Made by a program: the position numbers and the translations under genes. Shown here in pieces: positions 6,313 through 14,759 of a stretch of 29,552 bases of DNA. Position 1 is the first letter of the stretch. The number at the start of each line of letters is the position of its first letter. The notes beneath the pieces were generated by a model that did not search any database, was not told where the DNA came from, and worked only from the letters and a program-made list of their open reading frames with translations. The stretch comes from CAYOOT01 sp964405665. GTDB taxonomy: Bacteria > Bdellovibrionota_C > UBA2361 > SZUA-149 > CAZDWZ01. The DNA lies in NCBI GenBank assembly GCA_964405665.1, contig CAYOOT010000030.1:1-29552 (forward strand), written 5' to 3'.

Positions 6313-8280
6313 CTATACACTAGATGCACATAGCAGAGCTTTTATTCTCTTTGCAATTTCTTTTTCCTCATTGTTAACCAACCACTGCTCTAAAGAGTTA
6401 ATGCTTATTAATTTTATGCTTTTTAGTAGTTTTTTATAAAAATTGGTATAAAAATTGGTATTGCTTTTATTGCTTAAGCTAAAATGAGATGCCATCAAAC
6501 TATCAAAAGAGAGGTAAGGATTTTTTAAAAAAGTATGATCCAAAGATTCTTCAAGAGCATGATTTGCAAGAATTTTTCTTAAATCATTTTTTAAATCAAA
6601 TTCTTTACTTATAATATTGTTTTTTAGGATGCCATGGACGCTGACGCCAGCGGCAGAGCCTAGGGCAATTTCTTGACGAAGTTCTAGAATATTATTTAAA
6701 TTAGCTGCAGATTTTAGTGAAACGATCAGATCAATACTACTGAGAATATAGAGCAAAGATTTTTGTTGATTGCTCGTTACGGTAAAATGTTGGGCAGTTA
6801 AATTTTCAATTTGTGGTTCTTCAGAGATATCTAGGATTCGGTAATTATTTAATTTTAATTGGTTAGTTTTTTTCTTTATTTTAGAACAGAATTCTTTTTG
6901 GTTTGGATTCTGACAAAGAAACGCCCAAGTGACTTGGGGAATGTTTTTAATGAGAGCAACACTTTCTTCCAACAACCAATCGATGCTTTCTTGATTTGGA
7001 TCATTTTCAGGGGCAAAAATTAGGGCTGATAACTTAGTTCGGGGCTCTGGATTCACTGCCTGAAGGGATCCATCGCGAGCTCTTCTAAAAATATTGGGAA
7101 TTTGCAGAGGTGGCAGGAGCAATGAGTGAGGTAAAAATTGTTTTCCCGACCGGAGATTTAGGGGAATGCTTATTGCAAAAAAAGGGTTTTTTATTCCTGT
7201 TAAATAAGAATAGTGATTATGGTGTAAAAAATCTTTCTGCTCACACCGCAATTGCTGATTTTCAAAAATTAAAAGTTTATTGCTGATGTTTTGATCGGGG
7301 GAAGTTACGACAATTGTTTCTGAATTTCCGTAATTAAAAAGAACTTCAGTGTTTTCATTTTCTAAAAGTTTGATTATTGCGGTAACAAAGGGAGTTCTTT
7401 CTTTTGCTTCAAGTTTTAAGGCAAATCTGCTTTTTAAAAGTTTTATTTTTTTATAAGCGGCAAATACCGATTCACTTTGTAATTGGGGAAGATTAGTATT
7501 TCTAAGTTGATGTGTCAGCGAGTTCTGATGGAGGCGATATTGGTAAAGCGGTTTAATGCTATCTAAATGGGCAATTAGTCCTTGAGTATTAATTCTGCAC
7601 CAGTAATCATAATCTTCGAAGCCATTTTTTTCTGGATCGAAGTTTCCAACTTGAAGTCTTGTCTCGCGACGATAGAGAAAACACGCATTAATAAAATTGT
7701 CATTGTAGTCACAAAGCGTACTGGCATTATGGGGGAGTAACAGAGTCGAGGGATCATTTTTTGCCTGATTATCTTTGCGATAATTGGAATTTTTAATTTT
7801 TCTACCGGAATCATCAATTAATTCCACATTGGCATAGACCATACTGATACTGGGATTTGCTAAAAGAAAATCTGCCATTTTATCCAGTGCTCCGGGAAGA
7901 TAAATATTATCGGCTGATGTCCAACTTAAAAAAACTCCTTGAGCTAAGGCAAATCCGGCATTCAATGCTCGGGATAATTTTTGATTTTGCTGATATATGT
8001 ATTTGATATTTCTTGTCTGGTCTTTTAGATATGGTTTTATTACTTTTTCCAAGTCATCAGTAGAACCATCATCAATGATAATCACTTCTAGGGGATAATT
8101 ATTTTTTAAAAAAATAGAATTAAGAGAGTGCTTTACAAGGTTGGCTTGATTGTATACAGGTAGCACCACAGAAATTAGGGGTTTTAGGTAGTAATCTTGA
8201 TGCTGCATGTTTACTGCCCAGGGAAATGTTTCCCAGCAATTTCTGATCGAAGTTTTTGCTTTTTTGCTTAAATTAATCAC
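6313..8280 (-). CDS. Family 2 glycosyltransferase with extra C-terminal domain
   Basis: A 655-aa protein. Residues about 34-280 form a GT2 (GT-A fold) sugar transferase: LISVVLPVYNQ at 35-45, IIIDDGSTDD at 67-76, the ALNAGFALAQG helix, SADN at 122-125 in the DXD position, and NGFEDYDYWCR. Residues about 300-655 are not recognised. Parts of that region (SALIFAPENDP, then IDLIVSLKSAANLNNILELRQEIALGSAAG split by a few residues) resemble a degenerate GT-B C-lobe, so it may be a two-domain transferase. Cell-surface polysaccharide or glycan synthesis is likely. The called start is GTG at 8280 with no good Shine-Dalgarno site. ATG at 8206-8208 (residue 25) lies just before the GT2 domain and is a real alternative. 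It is divergent from the GT4 gene. Confidence 0.85.
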   Translation of the reverse strand: MINLSKKAKTSIRNCWETFPWAVNMQHQDYYLKPLISVVLPVYNQANLVKHSLNSIFLKNNYPLEVIIIDDGSTDDLEKVIKPYLKDQTRNIKYIYQQNQKLSRALNAGFALAQGVFLSWTSADNIYLPGALDKMADFLLANPSISMVYANVELIDDSGRKIKNSNYRKDNQAKNDPSTLLLPHNASTLCDYNDNFINACFLYRRETRLQVGNFDPEKNGFEDYDYWCRINTQGLIAHLDSIKPLYQYRLHQNSLTHQLRNTNLPQLQSESVFAAYKKIKLLKSRFALKLEAKERTPFVTAIIKLLENENTEVLFNYGNSETIVVTSPDQNISNKLLIFENQQLRCEQKDFLHHNHYSYLTGIKNPFFAISIPLNLRSGKQFLPHSLLLPPLQIPNIFRRARDGSLQAVNPEPRTKLSALIFAPENDPNQESIDWLLEESVALIKNIPQVTWAFLCQNPNQKEFCSKIKKKTNQLKLNNYRILDISEEPQIENLTAQHFTVTSNQQKSLLYILSSIDLIVSLKSAANLNNILELRQEIALGSAAGVSVHGILKNNIISKEFDLKNDLRKILANHALEESLDHTFLKNPYLSFDSLMASHFSLSNKSNTNFYTNFYKKLLKSIKLISINSLEQWLVNNEEKEIAKRIKALLCASSV

Positions 8281-8409
8281 TTTTAATAAAATAAATGCTT
8301 GAGATAGCTACCATTGAAAAGTTTAGCAAGAGTTTCTTTAAAAAGACAAATTTTGCATTTTATTAAGATGAGTATTATTCAGTTCGCTTAGAATCTAATT
8401 TTATTTAAT

Positions 8410-9582
8410 ATGCAATCTGATAAGAAATTAAGTGTGGCAATTTGCGGAACAAGGGGAATTCCCGCCTGTTACGGAGGATTTGAAACATTTGCTGAAGAAT
8501 TATCCGTAAGACTAGCCCAACGGGGCTTTAAAATGATCGTCTATGGCAGAAAGCATTTTATCAAAGATAAAATAACTGATTATAAAGGCGTTGAAATCAG
8601 ATTACTTTCAGCACCGAAACATAAATATTTTGAAACACCACTTCATTCCTTGAAGTCTTTCATTCACTTGTTGTTTAAAAGAGTGGATGTAGTTTTGGTT
8701 TGTAACGCTGCAAACAGTCCTTTCGTCTGGATTTTAAGGCTATTTGGAATACCAGTAATCATTAATGTTGATGGTATTGAGAGAAATCGTGCTAAATGGA
8801 ATTTTTTGGGACGTGTTTGGTATCGTCTGGGTGAAATTTGTTCAGTAATATTTGCCAATGAAATTGTGGCCGATGCTGATGTAATTAAAGAATATTATCA
8901 AGAGATTTATCAAAAAAAATCTAATGTTATTGCTTATGGTTTTAGAGAGTTTGATGAAACTAAGATCGAACAAAAAATTAAAACTAATTCTGATTTCGTT
9001 GCCAGCGATAAGATCTTTAAAGAGTTAGGAATTTTGCCCGGGAATTATCTTCTTTATGTGAGTAGATTGGAACCGGAAAACAATGCTCATATTGTGATCC
9101 AAGCTTATAACGCATTGAGTAATGAGCTGAGAACTAAGTATCCCTTAGTGCTTGTGGGGGATGCGCCATATGCTGAAAAATATATTCAATATTTACGTAA
9201 AATCGCTTCTAAAGAGGTCATTTTTGCAGGGTTTCGCTTTGGAGAGTCTTACTGCTTACTGCAAATTGCAGCTTTACTCTATATTCAAGCCACAGAAGTT
9301 GGAGGAACTCATCCTGCATTGGTAGAGTCTATGGGATTTGGTAACTGTATTATAGCCAATCAAACACCAGAAAATATCGAAGTTTTAGGCAATAGTGGTT
9401 TATATTACACAAAAAATAATCTATTTGAATTGCAGAAGTGTCTTAGTGAAATCCTTATAAATCCGCAAAAAATTGAGGAATTAAGAAGGTCTGCCTATAA
9501 AAGAGCAAAGGAAAACTATACTTGGGAAAAAGTTTGCAAAGCTTACGAAGCGCTTTTTTTGAAGGTTTCTAAGAAAAGTTAA
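8410..9582 (+). CDS. Family 4 glycosyltransferase with DUF1972 N-terminal domain
   Basis: A 390-aa GT-B transferase. The N-terminal domain matches the DUF1972 / rhamnosyltransferase-like type: GTRGIPACYGGFETF at 13-27, a KHKYFETPLHS segment, VLVCNAANSPFVW and INVDGIERNRAKW. The C-terminal GT4 lobe shows LLYVSRLEPENN, LVLVGDAP, and the nucleotide-sugar site EVGGTHPALVESMGFGN. Members usually act in exopolysaccharide or O-antigen assembly at the inner face of the membrane. ATG at 8410 has no clear Shine-Dalgarno site. It is divergent from the GT2 gene across 129 bp, so both probably belong to a surface-glycan locus, although no polymerase, flippase or sugar-nucleotide synthesis genes are nearby. 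Confidence 0.93.
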   Translation: MQSDKKLSVAICGTRGIPACYGGFETFAEELSVRLAQRGFKMIVYGRKHFIKDKITDYKGVEIRLLSAPKHKYFETPLHSLKSFIHLLFKRVDVVLVCNAANSPFVWILRLFGIPVIINVDGIERNRAKWNFLGRVWYRLGEICSVIFANEIVADADVIKEYYQEIYQKKSNVIAYGFREFDETKIEQKIKTNSDFVASDKIFKELGILPGNYLLYVSRLEPENNAHIVIQAYNALSNELRTKYPLVLVGDAPYAEKYIQYLRKIASKEVIFAGFRFGESYCLLQIAALLYIQATEVGGTHPALVESMGFGNCIIANQTPENIEVLGNSGLYYTKNNLFELQKCLSEILINPQKIEELRRSAYKRAKENYTWEKVCKAYEALFLKVSKKS

Positions 9583-9818
9583 GAGATTCCTCCACTCTTA
9601 TCAATTGAGATCACCTTATTTTTTCAGCAAATAATTAGAAAATTTACTTGGAAGTGAGGATAAGATTCTTGTATAAGTCTGAGAAATGTATTATTCATAG
9701 CGTTTTTAGAGAGGCAAGTAGCTTTTTAAGTAGTCGCTACAAACTTCTTTTTAAGAAGTATTTATTAATATAGATTTTATTAATACAGATAATAATAACT
9801 CATATAACGAGGTGAAAC

Positions 9819-10295
9819 GTGGCAGCAAAGAAAGCAAAAAAAGTAGCAAAAAAACCAATGGCTAAAGCAAAAATGGGAAAAGCTAAAAAAGGTGTAATGA
9901 AAGCAAAATCCGGAAAATCTGCTAAAATGGTAGCAGCTCCAGCTGTTAAAAAAGCAGAACCCATTGTTCCTCCTAAAAAGCCAACCTTGGTAAGTCCAAA
10001 AAATACTGGAACAAAACAATATAACCAATCAGAACTTTTTGATTGTTTACAAGGTTTTTGTGGTTTTCCTAATAGAAGAACTGCTAAAGAATTCTATGGT
10101 GGATTTACCGGTATGGTTCAAACAGCTTTGAAGAGTGGCTATAAATTAGTATTGCCAGGTCTTGGAAAAATGCAAGTTAGAAAAACAAAAGCTAGAAAGG
10201 GAATTAATCCTGCGACTCGTGAACCGATCAATATCCCTGCACGTAGAAAGGTGAGATTCACACCACTTAAGGTTTTAAAAGAAGCAGTATTATAA
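9819..10295 (+). CDS. HU-family DNA-binding protein with lysine/alanine-rich N-terminal tail
   Basis: A 158-aa nucleoid protein. Residues 1-60 are a disordered Lys/Ala/Met/Pro-rich tail like that of histone H1 or bacterial Hc1-type proteins. Residues about 69-158 form an HU/IHF fold with the arm signature GINPATREPINIPARRKVRF (128-147) and the final KVLKEAV helix. It would bend and compact DNA. The start is GTG at 9819, with GAGGT five bases upstream, which fixes the start. It stands alone with its own terminator. The 236-bp upstream spacer is AT-rich and has TTATTAATA-type direct repeats at about 9764-9785 but no clear promoter. Fused tails of this kind are known in some proteobacteria; the exact role here is inference. 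Confidence 0.92.
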   Translation: MAAKKAKKVAKKPMAKAKMGKAKKGVMKAKSGKSAKMVAAPAVKKAEPIVPPKKPTLVSPKNTGTKQYNQSELFDCLQGFCGFPNRRTAKEFYGGFTGMVQTALKSGYKLVLPGLGKMQVRKTKARKGINPATREPINIPARRKVRFTPLKVLKEAVL

Positions 10296-10328
10296 TTCCC
10301 TAATCTTTCGAGATTTTTGGAATCATTT

Positions 10329-10363
10329 AAGGCCAGGGATAAAACCTTGGCCTTTTGTTTTTT
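10329..10363 (+). terminator. Rho-independent terminator after the HU-like gene
   Basis: AAGGCCAGGG (10329-10338) pairs with CCTTGGCCTT (10345-10354), with one G-U pair and a 6-nt loop. It is followed by TTGTTTTTT. This is a classical stem plus T-tract, 33 bp after the stop. Confidence 0.88.
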
Positions 10364-10424
10364 AACTCATTGAATTTATTGATATTTTCACAATCAATTG
10401 ATTGCCAATAATTTTATAGATTAG

Positions 10425-10453
10425 TTGACTAATATCATGTATTTTTATATAAG
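10425..10453 (+). promoter_or_regulatory. Candidate sigma-70 promoter of the 10517 gene
   Basis: TTGACT (10425-10430), a 17-bp spacer and TATAAG (10448-10453). Five of six bases match in both boxes at ideal spacing. It lies about 60 bp before the ATG at 10517, so a leader of roughly 55 nt is predicted. Confidence 0.55.
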
Positions 10454-10516
10454 TAGGCGGAAATTATATTAAATCCAAGTTGTTTTATGCTGGAATAATG
10501 ATATAGACCTGATTTA

Positions 10517-11992
10517 ATGCAAAAAGTTGTTCTCAAAGCAATAGTTTTTTTTCTTGGCGTTTTGGTCGCTGCCTGGATATTTGTTGATTATAAACAAGAA
10601 AAAAGTAAAATTTCAATTAGTAAAACTAATACGCAAAAAGATCTGGAAAATATCAAAAGAGGAAGTCTTTCTCCAGAGTCTAAGGAAATTAGAGATTTTT
10701 TTGAACTTTCAGAAGAATTTAGAAATTTTCTCAATTCATTGCCGGAAGAAAAACAACAAGCATTATTTAGAGCGGCGGTTGTCGAGGGAACATATAGTTC
10801 CTTGCAAAAAATTAATTCAAGAATTCTCAATTCATTTTCTAATTATCGCAGCACTATTTTACCCGATTTAAAAAAACAAGTTTTACAGGAATTATTAAAT
10901 CGTTTTCGAGAAAGTGATTGGCTGGATTGGTCAAACAGTTCATTTGCCAATGATGGCGAACCCACTCTGGCAAGATCCTATGTTGATACTATTTCTTTGG
11001 TTAATATAGAATTGGCAAATTATCTAGAAACTGCAGCTTATTTATTTAGTAATCTTTATCGAAGAATTATGGCGGCAGAAGATTTTCAACTTGATCAAGA
11101 ATTTGAAGCACTGGCGAGTTCTTATGAAAAAAGAAAAAAATCAGCGGATGATTCTGCGCCGCAAATGATGCTTGATGCCAGTATTCTTGAAGATGCCAAT
11201 TTTTTAGCTTCTTTAGAAAGAATCAAAAGAAGTTTTATTCTCCGATATGTCCGAAAAAATCCCAATAATTTGCTAACCAATTTAAACTTACTTTTAAGTA
11301 TTGAACTTGAAGCTGCCGGAAAAGAAGAATTGGAAGTAATCGATCTAATGATTAGGAAATTTACTCTTGATGCCAGTCCAAAGTATCGAGAAGAAGTTTT
11401 TAAGGTTATTAATAATTCAATTAATATTTCCGAATTTATAAAAATCAATTCTGCCTTAAGACAGTCTCTTTCGCAATTATACGTTGTCGGTGCTTTGGAT
11501 GCAGTGGAAAATCAGGATTTAAAGAAAGCTAATATTTACTTAGATCAATCAATTGTTTTATATCCCAAGTTGCGTTCCCAAGAAATTTTAGGAGACTATA
11601 TTAAATATGGATATCAAAATAATGCATTGAGTAATGCGAAAAAAGGCAATCTCAATTCCGATCTGCAAGAGAAATCAGAATTTGATTCTGGTCTGACTGG
11701 ATTGAATAAGAATTCTTCCGAAGATGAAGTTAGTCGTTCGATGAAAAAAGGCTTTTCTTATCTTTTGATTATATTATTTGTTGTTGTCACCCTGGGATTA
11801 GCAATAATTGTCTTTTTTTATTACAAGAGTTCCGCTGCAAGAAAAGAGGAGGAAGCTCAAAATGAAAAAGAGACTGCAGGGAACAAAGAAAATCAATTGG
11901 AGAGACCGGATTTAACCCCGGATATAGCTGAATCAACAGAAATGGATTTTGAGAAAGAGTTTCAAATTGGTCGCAGAGCGAATCTCGACTAG
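10517..11992 (+). CDS. Unrecognised protein with N- and C-terminal membrane helices
   Basis: A 491-aa protein I do not recognise. Visible parts: a membrane segment or uncleaved signal anchor at about 6-23, and a long hydrophilic, mostly helical middle (about 30-410) rich in Leu, Ser, Glu and Lys, with an ILDQSIVLYPKL-like segment reminiscent of a helical or TPR-like repeat. A strong transmembrane helix follows at about 413-436 (ILFVVVTLGLAIIVFFYY). The acidic cytosolic or periplasmic tail of about 50 residues ends EKEFQIGRRANLD. With both helices spanning, the large middle would face the periplasm and the tail the cytosol. ATG at 10517 has little Shine-Dalgarno signal. It is monocistronic, with a good promoter upstream and a long imperfect hairpin right after the stop. 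Function unknown; an envelope scaffold is possible. Confidence 0.75.
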   Translation: MQKVVLKAIVFFLGVLVAAWIFVDYKQEKSKISISKTNTQKDLENIKRGSLSPESKEIRDFFELSEEFRNFLNSLPEEKQQALFRAAVVEGTYSSLQKINSRILNSFSNYRSTILPDLKKQVLQELLNRFRESDWLDWSNSSFANDGEPTLARSYVDTISLVNIELANYLETAAYLFSNLYRRIMAAEDFQLDQEFEALASSYEKRKKSADDSAPQMMLDASILEDANFLASLERIKRSFILRYVRKNPNNLLTNLNLLLSIELEAAGKEELEVIDLMIRKFTLDASPKYREEVFKVINNSINISEFIKINSALRQSLSQLYVVGALDAVENQDLKKANIYLDQSIVLYPKLRSQEILGDYIKYGYQNNALSNAKKGNLNSDLQEKSEFDSGLTGLNKNSSEDEVSRSMKKGFSYLLIILFVVVTLGLAIIVFFYYKSSAARKEEEAQNEKETAGNKENQLERPDLTPDIAESTEMDFEKEFQIGRRANLD

Positions 11993-12090
11993 GCAGCTTG
12001 TTAAATAGAAAAGCAATATTTGTTGAAATGATTATTAGCTGAAGATCAAAAAGCTATAATGATTCTCTGATTTTCTATTTGACAAGCTGC
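11993..12090. repeat. 98-nt imperfect inverted repeat after the 10517 gene
   Basis: The outer arms are 11993-12012 (GCAGCTTGTTAAATAGAAAA) and 12071-12090 and match at 19 of 20 positions. Inside, ATGATTATTAGCT and AGCTATAATGAT form a second, one-base-gapped stem, so the whole element can fold into one long hairpin. It starts at the last base of the stop codon. It could end transcription, protect the mRNA 3' end, or be a small MITE-like element. Confidence 0.6.
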
Positions 12091-12182
12091 GATATCAGGT
12101 AAATTTAAGTTTATTTTTTTATTGATCATGAAGAGAAAATGAAGCAGAGGAGATAGATCTTTTCATATCTTATAGAAAAGGT

Positions 12183-12240
12183 TATATTCTCCGATTTGCC
12201 CTCTTTCGCTTCAGTGATGGAGGACAAATCGGAGAATATA
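12183..12240 (+). promoter_or_regulatory. Hairpin sequestering the RBS and start codon of the GT-ligA cluster
   Basis: The left arm 12183-12203 and right arm 12220-12240 are reverse complements at 20 of 21 positions (one C-A mismatch), with a 16-nt loop. The right arm contains the GGAG ribosome binding site (12231-12234) and ends on the A of the ATG at 12240. In the mRNA the site would be fully paired. This implies translational control, by a partner RNA, protein, temperature or transcript start point. Pairing is seen; regulation is inference. Confidence 0.6.
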
Positions 12241-13499
12241 TGTTGAAACTAGCTTGGTTTTCACCTCTCTCTAAAAATATCAAATCTAAATCTGCCAATT
12301 TCACAGCAGCACTTGAGCCATATCTGGAGAAAAATTATGCAATTGATTATTTTGTTGATGATGAAACAGTTGATAATAAGAAAGTTTTTCATTATTTAAG
12401 AGCCTTACAGCTTCATCGCCAAAAAAATTATGATTGTTTTGTCTATCAGCTAGAAGATCAACCGGGCATTGCTTTTATTCAACGACATCAAGCCTTATTT
12501 CCCGGCTTAACAATTTTTCACGATTTAAATCTAAACAATTTATATTTTCAAAAACATCAGTACTCTTCTGCAGCAACTGTATTTAATATTGAAATGGATA
12601 ATTTATTTGGCCCAACTTCTGCCAGACTAGGGGATTACTTGATTAAGAATTGGCCACTAGGTATTTTTGATGGCATTTATATACGCTCCCGACAAGAGAT
12701 CGAAAATTCTTCTTTTGCCATTGTGCAAAATGAGGCCCAAGCTGAGTTTTTTAATAAGCATAACACTTGCGCTGTGGAAATATTTTCCACGAATCTTAGT
12801 GCTTTTGCCGACAAGCGGTTTAGTCCGGCCGAGAAAGAAAAAGTAAGAGATGATTTGGGTTTTACAAAAGAAGATTTTATTATTTCATTTTCAGAATCCA
12901 CTGAATTAAAAGATCGATTGCCTCAGTTATTAGAAGCTTTAGCTGAAAAACCTAAGGATAATCTCGTTTTGCTTTGTATAGCCAAAAACAAAAAAGACTA
13001 TCTTTCTTACAAAAGTCTTCTGGCAAAAGAAAATAATCTTAGGTTTAAGATTAACGAGACAAAAAGTGATTTGGATTTTATGCTCCAACACTTGGCTGCA
13101 GATTTACATTTTGCCGTAACAAATGATCTGCTTCGCGCAATGCCTCTAGCTGCCGGTTTTTGCTTCGCTAAAGGGGTGCCACTTATAACTTCTTCATTAG
13201 CTTGGGCAAAAGAATTACCAGAAGGCAGTTGTTTTAAAATCAAGTTGGGCAATTCTGAGGTCCTAGAGGTGCAGGCAATAATTAATGAGTTGTTTATAAA
13301 TAGAGAGTTGTTATTTCAACTTTCTGAAAATGCCCAAAAATATGCCAATGATTTTTGGAGAGTGCAGCTAGTTTTCCAAAATTTACAACGAGTGATAGAA
13401 AGAAATTCCTTTAAATTGAAAAACTTATCTCAAGAAAAAATGTTAAAATATTCAAATTATAAGAACAAAATTATTACCGAGAATTCTTTGAATGAATAA
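12240..13499 (+). CDS. GT-B type glycosyltransferase (group 1-like)
   Basis: A 419-aa cytoplasmic protein that looks like a divergent family 4 (GT-B) sugar transferase. The N-terminal lobe opens with LKLAWFSPLS and has YDCFVYQLED and the short HDLNLN motif (94-99), where related enzymes carry an acceptor-side His-Asp segment. The C-terminal lobe has DDLGFTKEDFIISFSESTELKDR split over about 205-227, a NLVLLCIAK strand, and PLAAGFCFAKGVPLITSS in place of the usual donor-binding E-x7-E block. The glutamates are not conserved, so activity is uncertain. ATG at 12240 has GGAG five bases upstream, inside a strong hairpin. It overlaps the next transferase by 8 bp, so the two are translationally coupled. 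Confidence 0.8.
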   Translation: MLKLAWFSPLSKNIKSKSANFTAALEPYLEKNYAIDYFVDDETVDNKKVFHYLRALQLHRQKNYDCFVYQLEDQPGIAFIQRHQALFPGLTIFHDLNLNNLYFQKHQYSSAATVFNIEMDNLFGPTSARLGDYLIKNWPLGIFDGIYIRSRQEIENSSFAIVQNEAQAEFFNKHNTCAVEIFSTNLSAFADKRFSPAEKEKVRDDLGFTKEDFIISFSESTELKDRLPQLLEALAEKPKDNLVLLCIAKNKKDYLSYKSLLAKENNLRFKINETKSDLDFMLQHLAADLHFAVTNDLLRAMPLAAGFCFAKGVPLITSSLAWAKELPEGSCFKIKLGNSEVLEVQAIINELFINRELLFQLSENAQKYANDFWRVQLVFQNLQRVIERNSFKLKNLSQEKMLKYSNYKNKIITENSLNE

Positions 13500-14757
13500 T
13501 CTTAATAATAAAATAGAAATTAATGATCAGGAAGGTTCCAAAATAATTGCAGCAGGAGTGAAATCCTTGGCTATAGTTTTGCCCCGTTATGGTGCAGAAC
13601 TTGGTGGAGGTGCGGAAACTTTAGTTCGTTCGTTAATACTTGCTCTTAAAGAGCAAGATCAATTAAGCGGTTTTTCCAGAAAAATTGAAGTTTGGTCCAC
13701 TTGCGCCAAGGATCATCGCACATGGGATAATTATTACGAAGCAGGGGATAGCATCGAAGATGGGATAGCAGTTAGAAGATTTAAAGTTGATGAGAGAGAT
13801 CTGGAAGTTTTCATTACTTCAGAAATGTCTATTCAACGAGCTAAGCCCCTAAGCCTAGAGGGTCAGTTAAATTGGTTGGGAGCAGGTGTAAATTCTTCAG
13901 ATTTATATCGACATATCATTAGTCAAGGAGAAAAGTTCGAGGCAATTGTTTTTGCTCCCTATCTTTTTGCAACAACATTTTGGGGATCGCTGATCTATCC
14001 TGAGCGTTCGCTGTTGATTCCTTGTCTGCATAATGAAGCCTATGCTTATTTAGATGTGATCAGGGAACTTTTTTCTCGGGTGCGGGGCTTGATTTTTAAT
14101 GCCGCTTCGGAGATGCAGCTTGCTGCTGAATTATATGGGAAAGATAAAATTATTTCTAAAGGCGCGGTTGTGGGAATGGGGTTTTCTAAGTCGGAAACTA
14201 ATTGTTGCGAAATCTCCCAGCGTTTACCCTTCAAAGAACAATCCTATCTTCTTTATTCTGGAAGAAAAGAGCAAGGAAAGAACTTAGATCTTCTAATTTC
14301 TTATTTTTCTGAAAATAAAGCAGAGTTTCCCGGATTGAAACTTGTTCTAATAGGCTCAGGAGAAATTAATTTTCTTAAAGAGCTTCCTGAAGATGTAATT
14401 GATTTAGGTTTTGTTTCTGCTGAAGAGAAAATGTCGCTAATGAAAAATGCTTTGGCTCTATGTCAGCCTTCAACTAATGAATCATTTTCTATTGTTTTGA
14501 TGGAAGCTTGGCAAATGGGAACCCCGGTAATTGTGCATGGAAACTGTGCGGTCACTAGAGAGCATGTGCTTCAATCCAATGGCGGTTTGTTTTTTTCTAA
14601 TAAAAAAGATTTTGTCGCAGTTTTAAAATATCTAAGAAATAATAAAGATCAGTCCCGGATTTTAGGGAAACAGGGTAAGCAATATGTTGAAGAAGTTTAT
14701 TCCTGGAAGGCGGTTTTAGATCGTCTCGATACTGCGTTTACCAAATTTGGCTATTAA
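13492..14757 (+). CDS. Family 4 glycosyltransferase
   Basis: A 421-aa GT-B transferase. The N-terminal lobe starts near residue 25 (SLAIVLPRYG) with the Gly-rich loop LGGGAETL at 37-44, followed by VWSTCAKDH and LLIPCLHNEAYAY. The donor lobe shows LLYSGRKEQGKNLDLL, LVLIGSG, and the classical NESFSIVLMEAWQMGTPVI block with an E-x7-E pair, so it is probably active. The first roughly 22 residues look unrelated and may be a linker. ATG at 13492 overlaps the upstream transferase by 8 bp and lacks its own clear Shine-Dalgarno site, consistent with coupled translation. Sugar and acceptor are unknown. ligA begins 2 bp after its stop. Confidence 0.92.
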   Translation: MNNLNNKIEINDQEGSKIIAAGVKSLAIVLPRYGAELGGGAETLVRSLILALKEQDQLSGFSRKIEVWSTCAKDHRTWDNYYEAGDSIEDGIAVRRFKVDERDLEVFITSEMSIQRAKPLSLEGQLNWLGAGVNSSDLYRHIISQGEKFEAIVFAPYLFATTFWGSLIYPERSLLIPCLHNEAYAYLDVIRELFSRVRGLIFNAASEMQLAAELYGKDKIISKGAVVGMGFSKSETNCCEISQRLPFKEQSYLLYSGRKEQGKNLDLLISYFSENKAEFPGLKLVLIGSGEINFLKELPEDVIDLGFVSAEEKMSLMKNALALCQPSTNESFSIVLMEAWQMGTPVIVHGNCAVTREHVLQSNGGLFFSNKKDFVAVLKYLRNNKDQSRILGKQGKQYVEEVYSWKAVLDRLDTAFTKFGY

Positions 14758-14759
14758 AA

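Noticed and set aside
6431..6463. Short direct repeat (ATAAAAATTGGT twice) as a mobile-element scar
   Set aside because: It only encodes a TNFY-TNFY duplication within the GT2 protein; simple slippage explains it.
9580..9600. Terminator after the GT4 gene
   Set aside because: TAAGAG/CTCTTA is a short, AT-rich stem and the T-run lies well downstream.
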